A stretch of DNA of 64,000 nucleotides from Corinectria fuckeliana. Its lineage: Eukaryota > Ascomycota > Sordariomycetes > Hypocreales > Nectriaceae. The notes under the pieces were generated by a model that saw only the letters and a list, made by a program, of their open reading frames with translations, was not told the origin of the DNA and did no database searches. The translations under genes and the position numbers were made by a program. This document shows, one piece after another, positions 1 to 11,558 of the stretch; position 1 is the stretch's first letter, and every line of letters starts with the position of its first letter. The stretch lies in contig WPDH01000092.1 of the NCBI GenBank assembly GCA_019137255.1, positions 62,001 through 126,000 of the forward strand, in the 5' to 3' direction.

Positions 1-1028
1 AGGTTCCATATGAGCCGATGAAGTAGACGCCGCTTAGAGCCTGGATCGCCAGAGGCATGACGGAAATGATGGTGCGACGCAAGTTGGAGCGGCGGAAACA
101 GTCGAAGTAGGTAGCGCCGGCGGCTTCCTCCCTGGCTTCGGAGAGCATGGTCTGGATTTGAGAGAATCGCATATCGAGATCTGGTCCAGAATAGCCGAGG
201 CGTCGGAGCGAGTTGGATGCTTCAGGCTCTTTTCCCACGCTCAATAGCCACACGGGAGATTCGGGCATGAACGGAACGAAGATGGCGCTGATTCCAGCGA
301 AGCCGAACTGGGCACAGAACACGGCCCGGTACGCCCAGCGAGATTCGTAGTTGCCGGTCTTGTCGATGATGATGGCCGCGGTCAAAGGGCCCAGAGTCAT
401 CATCAGGGCAGTCAAGCAGGTAAGGATGCCGCGTAGAGCTAGAGGAGTCACCTAGAAACAATGCCGTAAGAGGAAAGCCTCATGGATACAAACTTCAACC
501 ACTTACCTCTCCGACGTAGGTGACCGAGACAGATAGAATCACGCCCGCAATAAAGCCGTTGAGGAACTTTCCGCCAAAGAACACGGCATTTGTGGTGGCA
601 ACAAATTCGATGGCAATTGCCGCAAAGGACGTAGCAATCGATGCGATCAGCAAAGGCTTTCGTCCGAACTTGTCTGCAAAGTATCCCGCTGCACAAGTGC
701 CAACGATGGAACTTGCGATAGGACCGCCGTAAAAGGCAGACTGCCACCTAGCTACAAGGACGTACGAGCCCTCGTACTCATTGCCGAAGTCTTTGCGGAA
801 CTCGGGAATGCTCAGAACCATACCTGATGCCTGATTCTCGAAAGACACCAGCAAGCAGGTTATGACGGCGAAGAGAGCCCAGGCGAAGACAAATGGGCGG
901 TTTCGAATTGCCTGGATAGCATTGAGCTCGTGTTCTTGGTTGTTGGCGATATGGCCAAGGTCGGCCTTGGCATCGTGAACATGCTCGAAGCCCTCGGCAT
1001 CCTGGTCCTTGGCTTGATCCAGCGCCAT
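1..1028 (-). CDS. MFS sugar (maltose/hexose-type) transporter, 3' end cut by window edge
   Basis: Proton-coupled sugar porter of the fungal MFS sugar/maltose permease type, expected in the plasma membrane. Exons are 507..1028 and <1..451; the intron 452..506 (55 bp) has a GTAAGT donor and TAG acceptor, and the joined frame reads on through VGEVTPLALRGIL, a conserved sugar-porter stretch. Visible family marks are a charged N-terminus of about 50 residues, TM1 near residues 52-72, the loop motif ADKFGRKP between TM2 and TM3, and PESPVWLL after TM6. The C-terminal half lies outside the window. It is divergent from a Zn2Cys6 regulator (start 1537) and lies near a GH51 arabinofuranosidase, suggesting uptake of arabinose, arabino-oligosaccharides or an alpha-glucoside. 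Substrate is inferred; the family call is firm. Confidence 0.88.
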
Positions 1029-1536
1029 GGTGAAGAGAAGCTTTGCAAGTCGATGATGTGGTATAGGATTGAATGGTGATGCAGACTGGGAGCAGTAGAC
1101 GCAGAATCATCGGCAAGCGAAGCTATATATGCATCGGAATCACCATTGCTACGGTTCACATGTCCCGTGGACACGGCGCCAGTCGCAATTCCGGGGTATC
1201 CAGCTGGGGTCCCCAGAAAAAGCAGACCACCATGTAGCTCTCTCCGCAATGTCGACTCTATCAGCTGATGGGATGGCAGCTAACCAACACGTCGGGGAGT
1301 ATCGGTGTGGAGACGGATACTCTAGTGTCGGGCTAGTTTCGAGCGCGAGTGTGACATCGCCCACACTCGAGCGAGAGCGGAAACTCGCGACGCAGAAACT
1401 GAGGTCATCTTCGATCACTCCATCCATGGCAGAAGCCCGGCAAAGCTATCCCATGCCTGCATGAGCGAAGGAGCGAGATATACCCAGAGAATAGCCATCA
1501 CTGCGTCGGGTACGGGGGGGTTCTAAGCGCCTCACG
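1029..1536. promoter_or_regulatory. Divergent intergenic region between sugar transporter and Zn2Cys6 regulator
   Basis: About 0.5 kb separates the two divergent start codons, so it probably holds both promoters. Short open frames here look random. I see no convincing TATA box and assign no operator. Confidence 0.5.
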
Positions 1537-3711
1537 TTGCGTACAGAAATGGGTGACATCCGCCGACGTCCGGCCATGGAACCCTTGCTCGCCAACATTC
1601 TCTCCGATCCAATCCCAGCTGCCCTCATGATGCCACAGCCGAACCCGAATCAGCCAGCTGCAAGCAGTCCCGCCGCCGAGTCCCCGGGCGTCCCACTCCC
1701 GGGAACAGCCCAGGTCCGCCCGGGGCCCGGCCCGGCCTCTCGGGAGTCTGCCTCGTACGCCCGGAGGAGGGCTGGCACAGCGTGCTTCGTCTGTCGGGGC
1801 CGGAAGACCAAGTGCGACAACCAGAGGCCGGTTTGCGGGTTCTGCTTATCGACCGGAGGAGCCTGCGGGTACCCCGACGACACACCCTTAGACCACTCCA
1901 AGCTCGACAGGGGAAGTTTGGCCATACTGCAGAGACTAGGGGAGATGGAGCAGAGAATTACCGCGCTACTGACCCGAGATGAAACTTCTCCCGGCCAACA
2001 GCCATCTCAGCCGGAACCGATATTGGTAGATGAGAGCCAAGAAACCCCAGACTCCAGGGCAGTTGCCGGGGCTTCAAAGATGGTGCAGCCAAACAGTGAC
2101 CGACCGCCAGCAGCCGACATAGTTACTCGGAGTTCGGAGATGAGAGTTGAGAGTCTCCTTCAGTGGCCAGTATTCGAGAACCAAGAACACCCGTCTCTTA
2201 CCTTTAGTCTTGGACAAGGAGGACAACTGCAAGCTGTTGGCGGCGAGGGCATCTTCGATCTGGACCCAGAGATTATAACCCAGCTCGTGGAGAATTTCCT
2301 CGCTACAAACCACACAAAGAACCCCATATTTGACATTGATCAACTATGGAGCCGCGTAAGAGACATATCCGAAACGGGTCTCCGGTGGGATGGAACGACA
2401 TGCCTTGTTGTAAGCAGCGTCACCTTTGTGTCAGTGATTCCTGAACTGACTGTGGGAGCTTCTCATTTGTGCCGTCAGTGTACTTTCTCCGCCATTCCAG
2501 TCAGAGGGCCAGCCTGGCTTCTCGAGGCGGGCAGATCGTTTACGACGCGCTGAGCTGTACTTTCAGATGTCGCAGCGACGGATCGGAATGCTGTACCACA
2601 GCAACTCTCTCCTCCCCGTCCAGTGCAGTTTCTTAACCGCCGTCTATCTGATGACCACATTTCGCATCATGGCTGCTTGGAAAGCCTTCTCGCAAGCGGG
2701 AACTCAGTGTGTCGGATGGTTAGCTGCTAGGGGACACACTCGAGACTCGGCTGACAACCAATCATCGGGTGTCGTCGAGACCCCCAAGGGCGACAGCGAG
2801 CAGCACATGGAGGAGAGCCTATACTGGAGTTGTCTGAAGAGCGAATTGTGAGCCCGGATTCCCTCAAAGCAATAGGAGATTCGCTAACCCCGTCAACCAG
2901 GGAGCTGAGGACGGAGCTTGGACTGCCAGGGTCGAGTCTTAACGAGATGCAATACTCCCACGTGTACCCGTCTCCGCCGAGTCCAGGTCAGTTGACCGGG
3001 AGCCACGCGCGATCTGAGTCGGCAGTCCGGCGCGAGCGAGACCGCCTCGAAAACGGGTGGTTCTTCTACCTCGCCGAGATTGCCCTGCGCCGCATCATGA
3101 ACGAGGCGCTCTCGGCGCGCTACTGGGTCGATTCTTGGTACTATTCCACGCGTTGGTGGACTGCCGCCGGGGAGGATAGATTCCGCAGCGACGTGGAAAA
3201 GTTCAAGCGCAAGTTAGTGACTTGGCAGGATATGCTTCCTCCCGCCATGCGGTTCCCTCGCAGCCCCCACGAGAGCACCGGGGATCCTCTCAGAGCGATC
3301 CTCCGATCTCACCTGGTCGACATACTGGACGTGCTGTACTTCCCCGCGATCCGCGCCGTCGCCTGCGAGGAGGTGAGCGAGCTGGGGCCGTACATCCTGG
3401 CCACGGCGCGTGAAGCCCTCCTGAACGCCGTGTACCGAATCACAATCTGCGAGGAGGGCTTCTGGCATCGCCACCAGGGTACCTGGTTGATGATCCGCAC
3501 GTGCTCTCGCAGCTTGCTCCAGCTGTTGGCCGTCGCGTTCCGCGCCCAGAGAGAGCCCAGCCTGTCGGGCCTGCTACCAGAGGGGTGGAAGTACTCCGTC
3601 ACGAGGGTCTTCAGCTTGATCGAGTATTGGGAGCCCGAAAGCCCGGATCTGGGGTTGTTATTGGCGCGGCTCAGGGGCCTTGCCTCGATCCTGGAGCAGA
3701 GGGAACGCTAG
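1537..3711 (+). CDS. Zn2Cys6 transcription factor with fungal-specific (MHR) domain
   Basis: Nuclear DNA-binding regulator of 690 aa. Exons are 1537..2409, 2459..2847 and 2901..3711. Intron 1 (49 bp, GTAAGC...GGGAG) restores the MHR core LVLLICAVSVLSPPF; intron 2 (53 bp, GTGAGC...ACCAG) joins KSEL to ELRTELGLPGS. The binuclear zinc cluster is complete, with Cys 83, 86, 93, 100, 103 and 110 in CX2CX6CX6CX2CX6C spacing, preceded by a Pro/Ala-rich tail. The MHR domain fills much of the rest (TAVYLMTTFRIMAAW, YYSTRWWTA). An inner Met at residue 14 is an alternative start. It sits between the sugar transporter (divergent) and the GH51 gene (same strand), which makes it a candidate local regulator of both; that role is inferred. 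Confidence 0.85.
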
Positions 3712-4101
3712 ATAGGATAAGTAGTTCCAATATGACTCGTCTGGGATGTGATGTTGCCCAGTTCTGCAGTGTGTCGAGTCAGGAGCCGTCCCGTCTCACG
3801 CCATTGAAGCCCTGCCGAGAAGCTCTGCCGCAAGCTTAAGACCAATACATCAAGCCTACGTCAGCTGGTGGAGCACCGATACTCCCCGATCGGCGCCATG
3901 CCGATACTCCCCGGCCCGCTTTCGGAGATTTGGGCTAGTGCTTCATCACGGTTTCTCTACTACAGTTAGCCTCAACAACTCTTTTTTTGTGATAGAGACA
4001 CGAGAGATCGGCAGTTCTTAAAAATATTTGTATCCAAAACTTCCTCTGCTTTTGTACGTGAACGACGAGCCGCAACCAATCTCTGACTGCTTCTCAACCC
4101 C
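3712..4101. promoter_or_regulatory. Upstream region of GH51 gene with two exact 13-bp repeats
   Basis: The 13-mer CCGATACTCCCCG occurs at 3876..3888 and again at 3901..3913, about 200 bp before the GH51 start. The two copies are in direct orientation, 25 bp apart. They contain a CCG half-site of the kind Zn2Cys6 proteins bind, so they could be an operator for the neighbouring regulator; this is not shown. Confidence 0.35.
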
Positions 4102-5806
4102 ATGACTTCGCTTACCGTACTCTCTGGAGATGATGAGGCGTCGCCCTCAATCTCTTTCAACCCCGCGCATACCATCAGCGACATAAATCCTCTTATTTAT
4201 GGCGGCTTTACAGAGTGAGTTTTATCAATCGTCAATACCGGCAATGAACTAACCGTCCCAGACACATGGGCCGGTGCATCTACGGTGGTCTTTATGAACC
4301 AGATAACCCAAACAACCTTTCAGACGAAAGCGGATTCCGCAAAGACGTCATCTCGTGCTTCAAAGAGCTGCAGGTGCCAGTAGTCCGCTATCCAGGCGGC
4401 AACTTCTGTGCAACCTATCGCTGGCAAGACGGGATCGGACCCAAGGAGAAGCGGCCAGTCCGGCCTGAGCTTGCCTGGGAGGGTATCGAGCCCAACACGT
4501 TCGGTACCGATGAGTTTCTCGCTTGGTGTAAAGTGGTAGGCACCAAGCCGTACCTCTGCCTAAACATGGGGACGGGAACTTTGGAGGACGCTCTCGCATG
4601 GGTGGAATACTGCAACGGCAATAAAGACACCCATTACGCAAATCTCCGAAGACAGAATGGTCACGTAGAGCCGTACGGAGTCAGGTACTGGGCCCTTGGA
4701 AACGAAATGTGGGGGCCGTGGTGAGTGATCTCTTTCAAGTACAGGTTGATCCAGAGTGCTAAGAACGCCTAGGCAAGTTGAGCAGCATAGCAAGGAGGAT
4801 TATGCGAAAAAGGCCATTCAGTGGGCAAAAGGTAAGACCCCCTCGTCAAGATATGGCAGCATTGTTAACTAGAATAGCTCTGAAACTTCTGGACCCATCC
4901 ATCACCCTCATTCTCTGCGGGAAGGACGGCTACTCAGACTGGGACCGCTACACACTCCAGAAGTGCATTCGATGGGTGGACATGCACTCGATTCACTTCT
5001 ACTCCATGGGCAAAGGCCACTACACCAACATCTCTTCCGTATACGCGGCAGAACGTGCTATCCAGGTATGTTCGTCGCTCATCGACCTTGCCAGATGCGA
5101 GTTCGACCTGTCTCCGTTCCCAGACGTGGAACGGATCTGCACCAAGCCGAACAGCACGAAGCGCCCCACGATCTGCTTCGACGAGTGGAATGTCTGGGAC
5201 CCCGAGCGCGCGCCTGGCAACAAGGGCGCCGAGGAGCTGTACACTCTCAGCGACGGACTCGCCGTGGCCGTGTGGCTTAACGTCTTCGTCCGCAACAGCA
5301 AGGAGCTGGGGATGGCGACCATCGCCCAGAGCGTCAACGTCATTGCGCCGCTGATGACGACTCCTCGCGGTGTCTGGAGACAGACAACCTACTTCCCTCT
5401 GTTGCTGTTCTCCAAGTACATGCGCGGCAAGTCGCTCGCCGTCCATGTCCGATCCGGGACTTACACCGGCAAGACGTTCCCGGAGTGGATTCAGACGACG
5501 TGCGCTGTGCCAAAGCTGGATGTTAGCGCCGCCATTGACGACGATGGGTGGATGAACCTCGCTGTGGTTAACTCGGACGAAACCAGGAGTCTTTCAACCG
5601 ACCTTTCTAGCATTCGAAAAGGTGTTGAAGTCCGGGTTTTCACTATGGGCGGTGAGAAGTTTGATGCCATGGACACCAACTCTGAGGAAACGGAGAAGAT
5701 CAACGTCAGAGAGTCAACGTGGACCTCCACTGGGGATACTTATACGTTTGAGCGTTTAAGTTTCACATTGCTCCGTTGGAAACACCGAGTCCTGTCCGAA
5801 AATTGA
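4102..5806 (+). CDS. GH51 alpha-L-arabinofuranosidase, intracellular type
   Basis: Removes terminal alpha-L-arabinofuranosyl groups from arabino-oligosaccharides. Exons are 4102..4214, 4262..4720, 4773..4831 and 4878..5806, giving 519 aa, the usual length of the bacterial-like, signal-free GH51 branch. There is no signal peptide, so cytosolic action on imported oligosaccharides is expected. Family marks are VRYPGGNF near residue 120, the acid/base Glu186 in ALGNEMWGPW and the nucleophile Glu313 in CFDEWNVWD. All three introns (47, 52 and 46 bp) have GT-AG ends and restore conserved sequence, for example WQVEQHSKEDYAKKAIQWAKALKLLDPS. A sugar transporter and a Zn2Cys6 gene lie just upstream. 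The family is clear; substrate chain length is inferred. Confidence 0.92.
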
Positions 5807-5809
5807 TCC

Positions 5810-6729
5810 TTCATCACTCACGGCCATCCTATTTGCCCAGCTATCCTGGTTAAAAGGACTTCCACAAATATCTAGGTGACTTGAAGGACTTCTCTGGGAG
5901 TGGCTGGATTTCAATACATCATGGAGACTCTGCGGTAGCATAGTTTGGTAACAGAGCCTATGAATTGTCCTGAGAACATTCTTCAGCGCCTTGATTTTGG
6001 CCTTTGTCGCACAAAACTCTTCGTGAGGCTCAGGGGAGCCCCAGCGATGGGACAAAGCTGCATACTTTGTGTGCTGCTTCAGTCTGCCATCATTTCCAAG
6101 AAGTCGAACAGCATCAGACTCGGACTCACTGATGTCAAGGAGCCGTGTTGGTACAAAATCAAGTTGTTTAGGGACGCAGTCGTGGGTGCTGTCGCAGCTG
6201 CGAATCCATTTCCTCAACACTTTGAAATGAGCTTCGCTGCCAGCCTCTGGGAGCTTAGAGAAGCCAGTTAGAATCTTCTTCAAACACTTAACCTTTGGTC
6301 TTATTTCAAGTCAGCCTTCAATGAAGTTCATTTAGAAAGCACAGGTCAAAAGGGTTGGCTACAAACCTGGCACCGTGCGGAGATTGACGACAGGTTGAGG
6401 CAATATCCCACGCGAGCAAATTGAATTGCATCTCTGGGAGAATACGACCGGTCTCGAACGCAGTAAGACAGAAGCAGGCAAAGTTCCCACTTGTCTTCCC
6501 GGGCTTTAGTATCAAGACCGTTTCGAGAATCCATGAAGTTGCACTCGATGGACCAAAGAGATAGGCCACGACACTGGCGACAAAGTTGAGATTTGACCGC
6601 TAGCTGAATTACTGCGGCCAAGTCGACATCATTGAAGAAAGTAGCGGGGAAATTATCGTCGGGAGAGGGGGTAAATCCGGCTGTCGATGAGCTATAGATA
6701 ATTAGCCAAGTCGAATGACAAAGGATCAC
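5810..6729 (-). pseudogene. Remnant of a HET-domain (heterokaryon incompatibility) gene
   Basis: The minus strand keeps the pre-HET region (SHDC-like LCRQCRGLS, then SCDSTHDC) and the opening of the HET domain (KYAALSHRWG), then LPQSLHDVLK. Just after this the frame breaks: YLW and NQDSWANR, which in intact HET domains belong to one short YLWIDSLCIIQDSW-like block, lie in different frames with bases missing between them. The gene then runs into the 3' end of the GH51 gene, so most of the HET domain and the C-terminus are absent. HET proteins trigger cell death on non-self contact in filamentous fungi; this copy should be non-functional. The exon boundary near 6284-6345 is uncertain. Confidence 0.7.
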
Positions 6730-7594
6730 TCACAGGCTGAAGGAGTTTGGATGTCAGTTTTGACCTAATTTTAGCAATAATTATCTAAGGTCAATAAAGA
6801 AAGTCGAAGACTTAAGCACGTACGTGCGGTCTATAAAGCCATCAAGCTCGAGGTTTAAGCAGTTTAGGGACTTCTCCAGTTAGATGCTCACCAACTGAAG
6901 AAAAAGCGAATTAGCACAGATATTTTGTTAGTGTATGAGGCGAGAAACGCATGGAAAAGATGAAAAAAAAAATGAGATTAATTCGAATGCTTTCTAATTA
7001 GTAGAGCTATGCGTTACTTTGCCTTGTACTATAATTTCTGACTGATTGATGCGGTATTGCTTACAAACTGGGTTTTCAAACATGAATTCAGTGTCACCTC
7101 AACACGAAGGGTACTGTAAACTTACTTCTCTTCCAGAAGCCGCAGGCCTTGATATCAGAAATATCATAAAGTATACCTCTGAGAAAGACTCGCGTTCTAC
7201 AGCAGAGGAGTTCTCATTAGCATATGACTTCATACTGATATTTGATAAAAGGCTATCTTACCTGAGTAAGATGAGGCCCCGGCGCAAGCAGTCCCCTGTG
7301 TAGACACGTCGCTTTAGCTGACACTATTACTATGTAGGCTTGAGATGCGGAGGATAATCAGCAGATACAGCTACATCTGCGGCAACACTGGAAAAATATT
7401 ATTTAACAAAATGAACAACTGCAACTAGCTGCACTAACTCTCATCCCACTTCCAGGGCACGTTATTCTTGGTTGAGTTTCACGTAGATCAGCCCATTTGA
7501 TCCACCGGCCCCATACAATATATTGCTAGCAATGATACAGCAAGGTATTGTCAATTGACCAGCCTTCCTTCGCACCCTTTAGTTACCAGCCGTT
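6730..7594. other. AT-rich intergenic stretch, no gene supported
   Basis: About 0.86 kb of AT-rich sequence lies beyond the HET remnant and before the stop of the next regulator. One 85-codon open frame (7046..7303) has no recognisable motif or splice partner. I see nothing else. Confidence 0.5.
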
Positions 7595-9219
7595 TTACAC
7601 ATCCAAGCCTCGAGACCCTAACTCATCTAAAATCGCTTGTCCTAGAATCCGACTTCTCTCGTGCGCCCACCACGAATCTTGCGACTTCAGAAGCAGCCGC
7701 GCTGCTCGATAGAAGTGAAACAGTAGAATCAGCGCCCTCGAGTCAAGCTTTGTAGTTAGATCCACGAAGGGCCAACAGTACAAGACGGGGAAAGCAAAGA
7801 ACATCTGCCGAAGGTCCCCACTGAGGCTTTCCAACATGGAGGGGAAGGATGAACTCGCGTCGACGCTTTGGAGAAGGGAGACGCAGCACAAGAGAGGTGA
7901 AAGACGGCGGGCCATTTGCGCGTATGTTGCGCGTGCGGTTGCGTAGTTTGAGGACTCTGCTGTTACGCCACTGAGCGTACAGCTGGTGTAGGATTCTTCG
8001 TTTACTGATGTTTGCGCTGCTGTCGCCGAGTCGCCGATGCATGGGAAATCCACCTCCAAAATTGCTAGCGCCAGCTCTCCTGGTGTTGGAGACGGGATCT
8101 CGTCGTAGGAAGATAGACCTGGAAGTTCCACATGGCGACCTTTGGCTATTAGCTCGAGATAAAACTGCCATGAGGGGGGAGTCGATACGCTGGCCGTCGT
8201 AGGCTGGTCTGTTTGCATCGGACACGTCTTATAGCGTGGGTCGTCCCATATCTCCATAAAGACTTCCACGAACCGAGCTGGGCTTTCACCATGCTGCTCA
8301 AGAGCTCTTTCAATCCTCAGTCGCGGACGGCGATGGGCCATGGATGGATAGCTATTTCCGTCCGCTACCAGGATAGGTAACGCTTGGAAGTATACCTGCA
8401 GCACACCGGGATTGAGGAGAAGTAGCTGGTCTTTTGCTAGATCTAGTTGGGAAGTGGTCTGTCCAGAAGAATGGTCTTTACTCAGAAAGCTGAGGTCATT
8501 CCAAGAAATGTAACTCATGAGTAGCGAAGTGCCGAGAAGGGCGTGTGCATTCTTGCTGGTGAATGGATGGGAGAGGGATTGGCGGAGAAGTCGAAGTGCA
8601 TGTGGCAGTAGTTGAGCTGAAGCACGAGAATATCTAGCGTCTCGCGGATTCAACAGTGCTAGATGCGTTGCAGAAAGGCACAGTATTGCTGACATGACAT
8701 ATTCCTCCTATATTTGTACTGTTTAATTGACGATGACCGATTAGGGACTGCTTGCGTTTGCTTACATGGAATGCTTGCTGCATGAGGACTGGCCATACTT
8801 CGGGAAACGAGAGAGACGACAATGTGTGCTTTTCGAAATGGGAAAACATCTCGAAATTTAACAAGTTGAGCTGCGCTTCATTGCTTGGTTCGAACTTGGG
8901 GCTGGATAGGCTTGGGGGAATGCGCTCCCTCTGAGGCGGTGCTGGGCGAAGGCATTCCTCCTTGCGACGGGTGCAGTTTGAGCAAGGAACCTGCTCGTCG
9001 CACTGAAGGAACTGATGAGTATCTTGTATCTAGGCATCCATGTTGCTTGCCTTTACACACCTTGACTCTGCGTCGTTTGCATGTCACGCAGCCTTGGCGA
9101 CTTTTCCGGTGCGGGCGCTTCGTCCGCAGCTGGTCAAACGCCCCGTCCGTCTCCAAAGCAGGCGCCTGGCCTCCCCCCTTGGCTAAGAAGAGGTTCGCAA
9201 ATGGGTTCATCTCGGTCAT
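7595..9219 (-). CDS. Zn2Cys6 transcription factor, UPC2-like architecture
   Basis: Nuclear regulator of 502 aa. Exons on the minus strand are 9061..9219, 8766..9002 and 7595..8707. Intron 1 (58 bp) splits the zinc cluster itself: CVTCKRRRVK joins to CDEQVPCSNCTRRKEEC, giving Cys 44, 47, 54, 60, 63 and 70 in CX2CX6CX5CX2CX6C spacing. Intron 2 (58 bp, GTAAGC...ATAG) joins QQAFH to EEYVMSAILCLSATHLA, a stretch typical of the fungal DUF3468/sterol-uptake-control-like regulators. The gene is divergent from a SAM methyltransferase and is the closest intact regulator to the PKS, about 6.8 kb upstream. Its role in the cluster is inferred. Confidence 0.85.
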
Positions 9220-9512
9220 CTCAGTCGGACAAGTGGCCGTTCCGGGCGCAACATGGACTCGGCAACCACGGAACGTCTGGCTGCGGATAAGATGACCTTG
9301 ATGCGTTTGCGATGGGATGGATGATGATGATGCTCACCGGGCTTAGCGCGTTTCCCTCCCTACGTTCAAAACTGGAGAAAAGTAGGCCCGTGGCATCAGC
9401 TTCGCATTCCGGCTTGGGAAAACGAGGTCCCACTGCCGTTTAGACTAGACTACGGATGGTATTGGGACGGTATTCGGGATAATCTGACATGTCCGCTGAT
9501 GATGAAATCGCA

Positions 9513-9520
9513 TATAAATA
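9513..9520 (+). promoter_or_regulatory. TATA box of methyltransferase gene
   Basis: TATAAATA lies 128 bp before the ATG at 9648. It falls inside a longer upstream open frame and so argues for the 9648 start rather than a start near 9489. Confidence 0.55.
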
Positions 9521-9647
9521 CACCTCCTGCCGCCGTCTTCCTGCTGAGAAACGTTCCCTCAACCGGACTCTACATCACTTCATCCATTTGCTACCTTTCT
9601 ATCCATCCTATCATAACTTCATTCAAGCCCTACGTATATCCATCACC

Positions 9648-10598
9648 ATGGCTGACACTCGACCCTCTCTCTCTGGCTTGGCCGACAAGACATTCATCGC
9701 CTTTACAAATGATCAAGGCGCAGACTATGCCCAGTATCGCCCGAACTACCATCCCAACCTGTACAAAACCATCGTGCATTACCACACTTCCACGGGCGGC
9801 CAGCTTGATACCCTCCTCGATATTGGCTGTGGCCCAGGCATCGCCGTTCGTGCTCTTGCGCCCAGCTTCGTCCATGCAATTGGCCTGGATCCTTCTGAGG
9901 GTATGATGAACAGCGCTCGTCTTCTCGGCGGGTCATCTTCCACGGGGCCCATTCGATTCGAAGTTTCATCAGCCGAGGAGCTGGGGTCTCATCTCTCACC
10001 TCCCGTTGCAGACTCCAGCGTTGACCTCATCACCGCTGCTACTGCCGCGCACTGGTTCGACATGGAGCGCTTCTGGCCACAAGCTGCCCGAGTTCTCAAG
10101 CCTGGAGGTACTGTCGCCACCTGGTCCACTGGCCGTATCCATGTGCACGCCGACATTCCCAATGGCGTCGCGATCCAGGCCGCCATGGACGAAATCGAGG
10201 AGCGTGAGCTTGTGCCATTCTACGAAAAGGGAAACCACCTGGTGCACACACTATACGCAGAGCTGCCGCTTCCTTGGATGGTGAACGCCCCGGTGGCTGA
10301 ATTCAACCAGGCGACCTTGTTCCGCAAGGAATGGGGGTTTGACTCTCACGAGGACTTCTTTGCCAACGGCGATATGACGGTCGATTTAGACACCATGGAG
10401 AAAGTGCTTGGTACGTCGAGTCCTGTTGAGAGATGGCGCAAGGCGCATCCCGATGATGTCGGAACTGAGCGGGACGTGATACGCTTGATGAGGAGGGCGA
10501 CTGAGAGACTGCTGCACGAGGCTGGAGTTAAAAAGGGCGAGGAGATTGTTAAGGGAAGTCTGACGGGGGTTTTGTTAATGGTTAAGAAGGACGCGTAG
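9648..10598 (+). CDS. Class I SAM-dependent methyltransferase
   Basis: Intronless 316-aa cytosolic methyltransferase of the trans-aconitate methyltransferase/CRG1-like type. Motif I is LLDIGCGPG at residues 56-64, the acidic end of beta-2 is in IGLDPSEGM, and the post-motif VLKPGGTVATWS follows the AAHWFD region. The start at 9648 follows the sequence CATCACC and lies downstream of a TATA box; the frame is open further upstream but that stretch looks like leader. It is divergent from the UPC2-like regulator (start 9219) and is the leftmost plausible tailoring enzyme of the PKS region. It could methylate a carboxylate, O or N in the pathway, or belong to unrelated metabolism; substrate is unknown. 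Confidence 0.85.
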   Translation: MADTRPSLSGLADKTFIAFTNDQGADYAQYRPNYHPNLYKTIVHYHTSTGGQLDTLLDIGCGPGIAVRALAPSFVHAIGLDPSEGMMNSARLLGGSSSTGPIRFEVSSAEELGSHLSPPVADSSVDLITAATAAHWFDMERFWPQAARVLKPGGTVATWSTGRIHVHADIPNGVAIQAAMDEIEERELVPFYEKGNHLVHTLYAELPLPWMVNAPVAEFNQATLFRKEWGFDSHEDFFANGDMTVDLDTMEKVLGTSSPVERWRKAHPDDVGTERDVIRLMRRATERLLHEAGVKKGEEIVKGSLTGVLLMVKKDA

Positions 10599-10649
10599 GA
10601 GTTTGAGCGCATATAGGGCGCTGCAAACTTATTTTGGTAGAGGATGGGC

Positions 10650-11320
10650 TTTTTGCGGAACATTGGTGATCAATGATATGGTGGAAGCCTCTTTAATGTC
10701 GATGGATTGTCCAAAGACAGCACCGTACGAGTAGAAGAACAGGACGCAGTTGATAGGCTGTGAGGCCATGGCGCCGCAGGAGTAGAGGAGATTCTCCACA
10801 ACCATCATCCCCATGTTTCTTCTGGTGTGGCAACTAGTCCTGTACTTCTTATAGTCCAGTGAATTGTAGCACCGACAACCACTGCAATGCAACCGGCAAT
10901 AGAAGTAGCCCACGCGGCCGGCCTGCGAGAGTGAAAAGACCCCAGATAGCCATTTTAACACCACCGCCAGCTCTAATAGCCGCCGATGAGGTAGATTTAA
11001 TGGTAGAGTGTTTGCTTACCAGGGCGTCAAAAGGTCCTCTCTGGATAGCTAGTATCTCGGCAGCCAACAGCAAATCTGCATCAGCCAGATCAACTCGACT
11101 GTTCTTCATAATGCTAAATGAAAGTGGAAGAATGCCGGAGATGGAAGTTGTCTTCGCTGTAGAGCCATGCAGTAACTTGCTGTTTGGGAGCGAACAGGAG
11201 CGAGACCTGATCGAAAGTTGCGCGTAGAATGACATGTTCCGTCCTTGGCCGGAGCCGATCGGCGATTGCCAGCAAAGATTGCTCTCTTCCATGTCAGGCG
11301 GGGGTCCCTGCTCGCACAAT
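10650..11320 (-). pseudogene. Possible remnant of a membrane-protein gene
   Basis: The minus strand has protein-like sequence in several frames: SRVDLADADLLLAAEIL and AIWGLFTL, an intron-like GTAAGC...ATTAG of about 48 bp, then a hydrophobic block AGCIAVVVGATIHW, then ENLLYSCGAMASQPIN. The frame must change at least twice without a good splice site, so this looks like decayed coding DNA. I do not recognise the family. Confidence 0.3.
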
Positions 11321-11558
11321 CTACATATCTACATAGTAGTCTACAGCAGATTGAAAGGATGCTCGGACCTAAGGGCATAATGGAAAAATTGGCCATATAC
11401 ATACCGTATACACTCAATAAATTGAAACACTTTCCTGGGTCCAAAGTCTCCCGGAGCATCAAGCCGACTGCGAAATCGTCCCGTCGCCGTCGCCCTCACC
11501 CTCAAAGAAACGCAAAGCCCATCATCAGCTCGCCAGTCCGCCGGTTTCTGTCGACACC

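Noticed and set aside
7046..7303. 85-codon frame in AT-rich DNA
   Set aside because: No recognisable sequence, no promoter signal, length within chance expectation.
9489..9647. Longer N-terminus for the methyltransferase at 9648
   Set aside because: It would contain the TATA box and has no similarity to the family.
10859..11227. 122-codon plus-strand frame
   Set aside because: The opposite strand is more protein-like, and neither gives a complete gene.
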